Shown in pieces: positions 28,376 through 35,630 of a DNA stretch of 64,000 nucleotides; position 1 is the first letter of the stretch; each line of letters starts with the position of its first letter. The position numbers were made by a program, and so were the translations under genes. The DNA is from Faecalimonas sp. GTDB taxonomy: Bacteria; Bacillota; Clostridia; Lachnospirales; Lachnospiraceae. The DNA is taken from positions 140,971-204,970 of the forward strand of contig JARICA010000009.1 in the NCBI GenBank assembly GCA_029264305.1, given 5' to 3'. The notes beneath the pieces were generated by a model. That model saw nothing but the letters and a program-made list of their open reading frames with translations. It had not been told where the DNA came from and did no database searches.

Positions 28376-28392
28376 AAAAGAGAGGAAAGTAT

Positions 28393-30084
28393 ATGAAACA
28401 ATGTAAAGGGATCCCGTTTCCTTTAGGTGTTACTGTAAAAGAAGATTGTGCTAATTTTTCCACAACAGTACAAAATGCAAAGGAATGTTTCCTTTTATTG
28501 TATAAAAAAGGCGAGATTACTCCTACATTTGAGATTGAGATGCAGGAAAATCGTGCTTTTGGAGAGATTAGAAGCATTATAATAAAAGGTATGGATTGGG
28601 CTCAGTGGGAATACAATTATAAAATAGATGGAAATATTGTGACGGATATATATGCAAAAGCGATTACAGGAAAAGAAGAGTGGTTAGGAGAAACTTCGAC
28701 TTTAGTAAAAGGGAAAATTCTAATGGATTCATATGATTGGGAGAGGGATGAGCCTCTCCTTATTCCTGAAAACGAGGTGGTTGCATATAGCCTTCATGTA
28801 AGAGGGTTTACAAAACATAAATCATCGAAAGTTAAACATGGTGGAACGTTTTTGGGCGTGAAGGAGAAACTTTCATATTTAAAAAAAATGGGCATCAATC
28901 AGATACATTGTATGCCAATATATGAATTTGAAGAAAAAGGTAGATATACGAATTATTGGGGCTATGGTCCGGCATTTTATTTTGCTCCAAAATCTTCGTA
29001 TGCAGCTACGAAAGATGCTGTATGCGAATTGAAAGATTTAGTAAAAGCATGTCATAAAAATGGTATAGAGATGATACTTGATTTACCGTTTACCCCAAGC
29101 GTACCTAAGCAAATGATGATAGATTGTATTCGGTATTATAAAATAGAATATCATATAGATGGATTTATCGTAAATCCGTTTCATGCACCTTTTAAAGAAT
29201 TACAAGAAGATCCACTATTAAAAAATACGAAAATATTAAAAAAACAAGATGATTTTCAAAATACTATGCGTCGATTTTTAAAAGGTGATGAGGGGATGAT
29301 TAAAAGTGTGATGTGGTGGACAAGACATATCTCTAAAGAAGAAGGCATTTTTAATTATATTACTACACACACAGGATTTACGCTTGCAGATTTAGTTTCT
29401 TATGATGGAAAACATAATGAAAAAAATGGTGAAAAAAATCAAGATGGACCAGATTATAATTATAGTTGGAATTGTGGAGCAGAAGGACCAAGCAGAAAGA
29501 AAACAGTTATCGCATTGAGAAAAAAGCAGATTAGAAATGCTTTTCTTTTATTGCTTACTTCTCAAGGTATGCCTTGTATTTTGGCAGGAGATGAATTTCG
29601 AAATTCACAGAATGGTAATAATAACGTATATTGTCAAGATAATGAGATTGGTTGGATAAATTGGGGGAATTCAGAAAAGGATCGAGAATTATTGTGTTTT
29701 GTGCGAGAATTGATTTGTTTTAGAAAAGAACACAAAGTATTGCATTTACCAGTAGAATTGCAGGGAATAGATAGCGTTTCGTGTGGAATCCCAGATGTAT
29801 CTTATCATGGAGAAGCTGCGTGGCAAATTCCTTCTCAAATTTCTAGTAGACAGTTAGGAATTTATTATTGTGGAGAGGGAATGGGTGAAAATAGTTGTTT
29901 CATAGCTTATAATATGCATTGGTTGAAACATTCATTTGCTTTACCAGCACTGAAAAATGGGAAAAAGTGGTATCGGGCTGTTTCGACAGATATGGGAGTG
30001 TTGGAAAGCATGGAATTATTAGATGATCAAAGAAAAGTCATGATAGGAGATAGAACAATAGAGATATTTGTAGGGAAGGTATAA
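28393..30084 (+). CDS. GH13 glycogen-debranching (GlgX/isoamylase)-like protein, apparently catalytically inactive
   Basis: C-terminal GlgX scaffold NYSWNCGAEGPS...LLTSQGMPCILAGDEFRNSQNGNNNVYCQDNEIGWINW retained; catalytic motifs degenerate (see findings). Confidence 0.8.
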   Translation: MKQCKGIPFPLGVTVKEDCANFSTTVQNAKECFLLLYKKGEITPTFEIEMQENRAFGEIRSIIIKGMDWAQWEYNYKIDGNIVTDIYAKAITGKEEWLGETSTLVKGKILMDSYDWERDEPLLIPENEVVAYSLHVRGFTKHKSSKVKHGGTFLGVKEKLSYLKKMGINQIHCMPIYEFEEKGRYTNYWGYGPAFYFAPKSSYAATKDAVCELKDLVKACHKNGIEMILDLPFTPSVPKQMMIDCIRYYKIEYHIDGFIVNPFHAPFKELQEDPLLKNTKILKKQDDFQNTMRRFLKGDEGMIKSVMWWTRHISKEEGIFNYITTHTGFTLADLVSYDGKHNEKNGEKNQDGPDYNYSWNCGAEGPSRKKTVIALRKKQIRNAFLLLLTSQGMPCILAGDEFRNSQNGNNNVYCQDNEIGWINWGNSEKDRELLCFVRELICFRKEHKVLHLPVELQGIDSVSCGIPDVSYHGEAAWQIPSQISSRQLGIYYCGEGMGENSCFIAYNMHWLKHSFALPALKNGKKWYRAVSTDMGVLESMELLDDQRKVMIGDRTIEIFVGKV

Positions 30085-30087
30085 TAG

Positions 30088-30732
30088 ATGAAGATTGGAT
30101 TAAATTCATTTCAACTAAAAATAATTGCAGTTATTACCATGATAATTGATCATGTGGGATTGTTTTTCTTCCCGCAATATACAATTTTTAGAATTATTGG
30201 GAGAATTTCATTTCCTATATTTGCTTTTTTGGTTGTGGAAGGCTTTTACCATACAAGTAATATTTTGAAGTATATGCTTCGATTAGGTGTATTTGCAATT
30301 TTTTCTGAAATTCCCTTTGATTTGTTGACGACAGGAAGAGTTTTAGATTTACGTCATCAGAATGTATTCTTTACTTTGCTTATAGGAGTGATTCTCTTAT
30401 ATTTTTATGAGAAACAGTATTCTAAATTTTCTAAAGTTAGTACAGTTTTTCTTATTATGCTTGCGGGAGATATCTTTAGAACAGATTATGGCGCGTGGGG
30501 CGTTTTGATGATTTTTTGCTTTTTTATTTTTAGAGAACGGTTGTTAGAAAAAATTGTTAGTATTTTAGTGATTAATGTATTTGTATTTGGAAATATTCAA
30601 ATGTTTGGTGCATTAGCACTTTTGCCGATTTGCTTATATAATGGTAAAAAAGGAAAAGGGTATAAATATTTCTTTTATTTTATATATCCAGTGCATTTAT
30701 GGATTATATGGGCGATAAAAATAATAATATAG
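30088..30732 (+). CDS. TraX family membrane protein
   Basis: LKIIAVITMIIDHVGLFFFP...IIGRISFPIFAFLVVEGFYHT...FSEIPFDL. Confidence 0.88.
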   Translation: MKIGLNSFQLKIIAVITMIIDHVGLFFFPQYTIFRIIGRISFPIFAFLVVEGFYHTSNILKYMLRLGVFAIFSEIPFDLLTTGRVLDLRHQNVFFTLLIGVILLYFYEKQYSKFSKVSTVFLIMLAGDIFRTDYGAWGVLMIFCFFIFRERLLEKIVSILVINVFVFGNIQMFGALALLPICLYNGKKGKGYKYFFYFIYPVHLWIIWAIKIII

Positions 30733-30745
30733 GAGCGAAGACGGA

Positions 30746-31288
30746 ATGAAAGCATGGAAACATTTTTGTACAATTACACACCATAAAGTTTTAGTTATGA
30801 AGTACTGTTTTCAAGTGGGATTGTATAGACAAGGATTGTTGCATGATTTATCCAAATACAGTTTTTCGGAATTTTGGGTAGGCTGTAAGTATTATCAAGG
30901 AACGAGAAGCCCAAATAATGCAGAACGAGAAGCAATTGGATATTCAAGTGCATGGTTACATCACAAAGGAAGAAACAAACACCATTACGAATATTGGATT
31001 GACTATGGTATTGGAAAAGAAAAAGGATTGGTAGGAATGCCTATGCCTAAAAAATATGTTGTAGAAATGTTTATGGATAGAATAGCAGCATCAAAAACAT
31101 ATATGAGAGAAAAATATACGGATAGAAAACCACTGGAATATTATGAACAAGGGGCAAAATATGTGAGAAAAATGTTGCATAAAGACACGCAGGAATTACT
31201 CGAAACTCTTCTGAATATGCTAGCGGAACAGGGAGAAAAAATTACATTTGACTATATTCGAAAAGAAGTATTAAATAAAAAAGAGTAA
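30746..31288 (+). CDS. DUF5662 family protein
   Basis: HHKVLVMKYCFQVGLYRQGLLHDLSKYSFSEF...AWLHHKGRNKHHYEYW; family recalled, not searched. Confidence 0.6.
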   Translation: MKAWKHFCTITHHKVLVMKYCFQVGLYRQGLLHDLSKYSFSEFWVGCKYYQGTRSPNNAEREAIGYSSAWLHHKGRNKHHYEYWIDYGIGKEKGLVGMPMPKKYVVEMFMDRIAASKTYMREKYTDRKPLEYYEQGAKYVRKMLHKDTQELLETLLNMLAEQGEKITFDYIRKEVLNKKE

Positions 31289-31337
31289 ACAATTAATGAT
31301 GAGGGAACCCCTCATATGATAATTTTGCTTACTCTTC
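31276..31337. terminator. Long imperfect hairpin between convergent genes (likely bidirectional terminator)
   Basis: AAGAGTAAAC ... ATGAGGG-AAC-CCCTCAT ... GCTTACTCTT. Confidence 0.55.
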
Positions 31338-31342
31338 TTTAC

Positions 31343-31822
31343 TTAATTTGGATAAATAAGTTGTTCGGATTTAGGATTTGTCAATACATTATCTAAGTAT
31401 CTTTTTGCCAAGTAATTTGCCATTGGCAGATTCATATCTAAATAGTTACCACAATCTTTTGCACTTGCACCAGGTACTTCTCCAGTAAAATTCTCAATAA
31501 ATTGAAACAGTTCTCTTAGAAGAGGGAGAATGTCAGAAGAATGATAATCTCCGGCGAGGAGAAGGTAAAATCCTGTTCGACACCCCATAGGACCAAAGTA
31601 AATTACTTTTTCACCAAATATTTCATGATTTCTTAAAAATGTTGCTGCAAGATGCTCGATTGTATGGATTTCTGCAGTATTCATTACAGGTTCATCGTTT
31701 GGGCTTGTTAATCTTAAATCGAATGTAGTAATGATTTCTGTGCCTACAGTATCTTTTCGAGACACATAAACTCCAGGTTTTAATTTTAAATGATCAATTG
31801 TAAAACTTGTGATTTTTTCCAT
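31343..31822 (-). CDS. luxS: S-ribosylhomocysteine lyase (AI-2 synthase)
   Basis: HTIEHLAATFLRN metal-site motif, GPMGCRTGFYLL; ATG 31822. Confidence 0.96.
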   Translation of the reverse strand: MEKITSFTIDHLKLKPGVYVSRKDTVGTEIITTFDLRLTSPNDEPVMNTAEIHTIEHLAATFLRNHEIFGEKVIYFGPMGCRTGFYLLLAGDYHSSDILPLLRELFQFIENFTGEVPGASAKDCGNYLDMNLPMANYLAKRYLDNVLTNPKSEQLIYPN

Positions 31823-31844
31823 TTTTTTTCCTCCAATCAGTTTT

Positions 31845-31873
31845 ATTATAGCGATTAAAAAAATAAAATGCAA
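31845..31873 (-). promoter_or_regulatory. SigA-type promoter for luxS
   Basis: Minus strand TTGCAT-N17-TATAAT. Confidence 0.6.
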
Positions 31874-31887
31874 TCTTTCTATAAAAT

Positions 31888-31897
31888 ATGATATAAT
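31888..31897 (+). promoter_or_regulatory. Extended -10 promoter for the phosphatase gene
   Basis: TATGATATAAT contains TGnTATAAT; weak -35-like TGCAAT at 31869-31874. Confidence 0.5.
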
Positions 31898-31944
31898 GGA
31901 TTTATTCAATGCGATTTTCACATGGACAGTTTGGAGGGAGAAAA

Positions 31945-32577
31945 ATGAAATTGTACATTATGAGGCATGGCGAAACGGACTGGAATAAAGAAAAACGTTT
32001 GCAGGGACAATCGGATATTGACCTGAATGAATTCGGAAGAAAATTAGCTTATAAAACGAAAGAAGGATTGAAAGAGGTTCCTTTTGATTTGGTTATTACA
32101 AGTCCGTTGAAAAGAGCAAGAGAAACTGCTTTAATTGTGAAAGGAGATAGAGAGATTCCGATCATTGAAGATGCAAGAATTGAAGAAATGTGTTTTGGAG
32201 AATATGAGGGGCTTTATTGTAAAGGAGAAAAGTTTAATATTCCAGATGAGGAATTCAAGAATTTTTTTGATGCACCTGAGCGCTATAGAGCAACAAGAGG
32301 GGGAGAAAATTTCAGTGAATTTAATGAAAGAATAGAGCATTTTCTTGATGATGTACTCAATAATAAAGATTATCAGAATGATACGATTTTAGTGTCTGTA
32401 CATGGAGCGGTATTATGTGCGATTTTAAGAATAATAAAGAAGAATCCAATGCGATTGTTTTGGGGAAATGGTGTTCATAAAAATTGTGCAATAACAATTA
32501 TTCATGTGGAAAATGGAATTCCGACAATTGAAAAAGAAAATATAGTTTATTATGAAGATGAAGTGGCAGAATGGTAA
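31945..32577 (+). CDS. Histidine phosphatase family protein (phosphoglycerate mutase-like)
   Basis: LYIMRHGETDWN, SPLKRARETA, VSVHGAVL; ATG 31945. Confidence 0.9.
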   Translation: MKLYIMRHGETDWNKEKRLQGQSDIDLNEFGRKLAYKTKEGLKEVPFDLVITSPLKRARETALIVKGDREIPIIEDARIEEMCFGEYEGLYCKGEKFNIPDEEFKNFFDAPERYRATRGGENFSEFNERIEHFLDDVLNNKDYQNDTILVSVHGAVLCAILRIIKKNPMRLFWGNGVHKNCAITIIHVENGIPTIEKENIVYYEDEVAEW

Positions 32578-32596
32578 TAAAAAGGAGGAGAACAAA

Positions 32597-33601
32597 ATGA
32601 TTAATGATAAAAAGGTATTATTCAGTGGAATGCAGGCGACAGGAAATCTTACATTAGGTAATTATCTTGGAGCGTTAAAAAACTGGATTACATTAAGTGA
32701 TGAATATGAATGTTTTTATAGTGTTGTAGATATGCATTCTATTACGGTAAGACAAGATCCACAAATACTTCGCAAAAGAGCAAGAGCATTGTTGACTTTA
32801 TATATTGCGGCAGGGCTTGATCCAGAGAAAAATTGTATTTATTATCAGTCACATGTGTCTGGGCATGCAGAATTATCATGGATTTTAAATTGCTATACTT
32901 ATATGGGAGAATTAAACCGAATGACGCAGTTTAAGGATAAATCAGCCAAACATGCAGACAATATTAATGCAGGGCTTTTTACATATCCAGTTTTAATGGC
33001 TTCGGATATTTTGTTGTTTCAAGCGGACGTAGTGCCAGTGGGAATTGATCAGATGCAACATTTGGAATTGACACGAGATATTGCACAGAGATTTAATTCA
33101 ATTTATGGAGATGTTTTTACTGTTCCAGAAGCATATATAGGTAAAGTTGGAGCTAAAATTATGAGTTTACAAGATCCAACAAAGAAAATGTCAAAGTCCG
33201 ATGAAAATCCAAATGGAAGTATTTATTTAATGGATGATCCGGATACAATTATGCGAAAATGTAAGCGTGCTGTAACGGATTCAGAAGCACAAATTCTTTA
33301 TCGTGATGAACAACCAGGAGTGAAAAATCTAATTGATATTTATTGTGCTTGTACAAACAAAACGGCAAATGAGGTTGTACGGGAATTTGATGGAAAAGGA
33401 TACGGAGATTTTAAAACAGCAGTAGGAGAAGTAGTAGTTTCTGTTTTAAAACCACTACAAGATGAAGTGGCAAGACTTGAAAAGGATAAAGTTTATATTG
33501 ATAGTATTATTAAAAATAATGCAGAAAAAGCCAATTACTATGCAACAAAAACCTTGCGTAAAGTACAACGTAAGGTAGGCTTTCCTGATAGAATAAGATA
33601 A
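32597..33601 (+). CDS. trpS: Tryptophanyl-tRNA synthetase
   Basis: FSGMQATGNLTLGNYLGALKNW and KKMSKSDENPNGSI; ATG 32597 behind AAAGGAGGAGAA. Confidence 0.96.
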   Translation: MINDKKVLFSGMQATGNLTLGNYLGALKNWITLSDEYECFYSVVDMHSITVRQDPQILRKRARALLTLYIAAGLDPEKNCIYYQSHVSGHAELSWILNCYTYMGELNRMTQFKDKSAKHADNINAGLFTYPVLMASDILLFQADVVPVGIDQMQHLELTRDIAQRFNSIYGDVFTVPEAYIGKVGAKIMSLQDPTKKMSKSDENPNGSIYLMDDPDTIMRKCKRAVTDSEAQILYRDEQPGVKNLIDIYCACTNKTANEVVREFDGKGYGDFKTAVGEVVVSVLKPLQDEVARLEKDKVYIDSIIKNNAEKANYYATKTLRKVQRKVGFPDRIR

Positions 33602-33604
33602 ATG

Positions 33605-33638
33605 TAAAAATGACATTTCAGTTGAAATGTCATTTTTT
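33605..33638. terminator. Intrinsic terminator between convergent genes
   Basis: AAAAATGACATTTCA-GTT-GAAATGTCATTTTTT. Confidence 0.85.
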
Positions 33639-34301
33639 ATAACTATCTTTATAAGAAGTCCATTCTTCGTATGGAAATATATGTTTTAAATGATCGCATA
33701 CCTTTTTTTGTGATGAATAAAGTTCAGATATTTTTGTTTTTGCTTTTAAATTCTTGTCAGTCATAGAGGTGAGTGTATGATTTTTTAATTCACTCTTTTT
33801 ATAGTATGGAGCAAAATAATATAAGTTATCTGTTTGGTTTTCGCGTTCACATACTTTGGTTACAAGTTGATTTACCATTTTATGGTGAATGTGGCCATAT
33901 TCTCCATTCATATTATGAGTTGTTATACTTTCCCAATTTTTAGCTTTTACATAATGGGTAATCATTTCCTCAATATTCTCTTTATCGTGTTTCCAATTAT
34001 CTCTTTTTCCAAATGTTTTATCTGGGAAATCTAAGATTATGCCTTCGTTTTTTGTTGCATCTAACATGGCATTGAATTCCTTTTTCCTAGTAGAGTTATT
34101 TTCGTTTGTTAGGCAAACAATAAAATATCCACCTTCAGAAATATGTGCACCACCAAATATAGTTTCATCATCTGGATGAGCGACAATCATTAACTTTTTT
34201 GACTTTTCAGTCGGTTCGGATAGCTTTTCCTTTTGACAACCAGATAAAAGGAAGAGACAAGCAAGCAATCCGCAAATAGTTACTTTTTTTAAGATACGCA
34301 T
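33630..34301 (-). CDS. PIG-L (LmbE-like) family deacetylase, predicted lipoprotein
   Basis: Signal peptide with lipobox LSGC; MIVAHPDDETIFGG and NGEYGHIHHKMV metal-site motifs. Confidence 0.85.
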   Translation of the reverse strand: MRILKKVTICGLLACLFLLSGCQKEKLSEPTEKSKKLMIVAHPDDETIFGGAHISEGGYFIVCLTNENNSTRKKEFNAMLDATKNEGIILDFPDKTFGKRDNWKHDKENIEEMITHYVKAKNWESITTHNMNGEYGHIHHKMVNQLVTKVCERENQTDNLYYFAPYYKKSELKNHTLTSMTDKNLKAKTKISELYSSQKKVCDHLKHIFPYEEWTSYKDSYKK

Positions 34302-35230
34302 GGTTTATTACTCTCCTTTATAATATAAATTGGTCGATTTTTATTTTCCATATAATCTTTAGAAATATATTGTCCTAAAATGGAAACGAATAGCATTTGA
34401 ATTCCACTTAATACAAGGATAAGTAAAGTGATTGCTAATAAGCCATTGAATTTGTGATGTAAAAATAATGTGTCAATTCCAATATATCCAGCTAAAACGA
34501 AAGAAATCAATAATAAAAATGTGCCGAACATTCCAGAAAGCATTAATGGTTTTGTGGAAAAAGAGAAAATCCCTTCGCAAGCGTAAGAAAATAAGCTTTT
34601 TAATGTCCATTTTGTTTCACCGGCAACTCGTTCGATATTGTGGAATTCAATCCATTTTGTTTCAAACCCTACAAAAGAGAAGAGCCCTTTCATATATCGA
34701 TTATATTCTTTCATTTCCAAAATAGCATTTACCATTTGTCGAGACATCATACGAAAATCTCCTGCACCATCACTCATATCCATGTGTGTAAGACGCTGAA
34801 TAACACGATAAAAAGAGTGTGATAGAAAATTTCTTATTTTCCCTTCACCAGTACGATCTAGACGTTTACCGGCACAACAGTCATACCCTTCTTTATCAAC
34901 TGCGTAGAACATTTTTTTTAGTAATGTGGGTGGATGTTGCAAGTCGGCGTCCATAATGACACAATAATCACCCTCTGCATGAGATAATCCGGCATACATT
35001 GCAGCTTCTTTCCCGAAATTTCTTGAAAAAGAAAAATAGGAGATGTGAGGGTCTTTTGTAGCTAGAAATTTTATAATATCAATAGTACGATCTTTGCTTC
35101 CGTCATTAATAAATAGTAATTCATAATCAGCATCACTAATATCTTGTAAAACTTTTGTCACTTCTTTATGAAAAAGTGGTAAAGATTCTTCCTCGTTATA
35201 ACAAGGAACGATTACACTAATTTTTTTCAT
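34289..35230 (-). CDS. GT2 family glycosyltransferase (GtrB/CsbB-like, two C-terminal TMs)
   Basis: SVIVPCYNEEESLPLFHKEV, DADLQHPP, GAGDFRMMSRQ; C-terminal TM pair. Confidence 0.9.
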   Translation of the reverse strand: MKKISVIVPCYNEEESLPLFHKEVTKVLQDISDADYELLFINDGSKDRTIDIIKFLATKDPHISYFSFSRNFGKEAAMYAGLSHAEGDYCVIMDADLQHPPTLLKKMFYAVDKEGYDCCAGKRLDRTGEGKIRNFLSHSFYRVIQRLTHMDMSDGAGDFRMMSRQMVNAILEMKEYNRYMKGLFSFVGFETKWIEFHNIERVAGETKWTLKSLFSYACEGIFSFSTKPLMLSGMFGTFLLLISFVLAGYIGIDTLFLHHKFNGLLAITLLILVLSGIQMLFVSILGQYISKDYMENKNRPIYIIKESNKPCVS

Positions 35231-35630
35231 AAATCATTCCACCTTTCTCTTCTGTAAAAATTGCATATTTGCATAAAATATAATTTGCTAAAATAGTAAT
35301 TACGCTTACAATTAGTTTAGAAACAAGAGAATGAAGCTGTAATTGTTGTATGCATACATAGAGAAGAACATTTTCTATAAGTAAAGTAATAAGTCGCATT
35401 GAAAAAAAGGAAAGCGCTTCTTTCTCTGATTTTTTTGTTTTTTGAAATACAAAATGTTTGTTTGCATAAAAAGCAAAAAGGACAGCGAAAACCCAAGCTA
35501 TTGTATTTGCAAACAGATATTTTTTTTGAAAAAAGAATAAAACTCCAATATAAACAAAGTAATTGATTCCTGTTGTACAACCACCAATAAGGCAGTAACG
35601 TATAAATTCTCTTAATGTTTTCTTTTCCAT
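35217..35630 (-). CDS. GtrA-like family membrane protein
   Basis: FIRYCLIGGCTTGINYFVYIGV...VLFAFYANKHFVFQ typical of GtrA. Confidence 0.9.
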   Translation of the reverse strand: MEKKTLREFIRYCLIGGCTTGINYFVYIGVLFFFQKKYLFANTIAWVFAVLFAFYANKHFVFQKTKKSEKEALSFFSMRLITLLIENVLLYVCIQQLQLHSLVSKLIVSVITILANYILCKYAIFTEEKGGMIYEKN

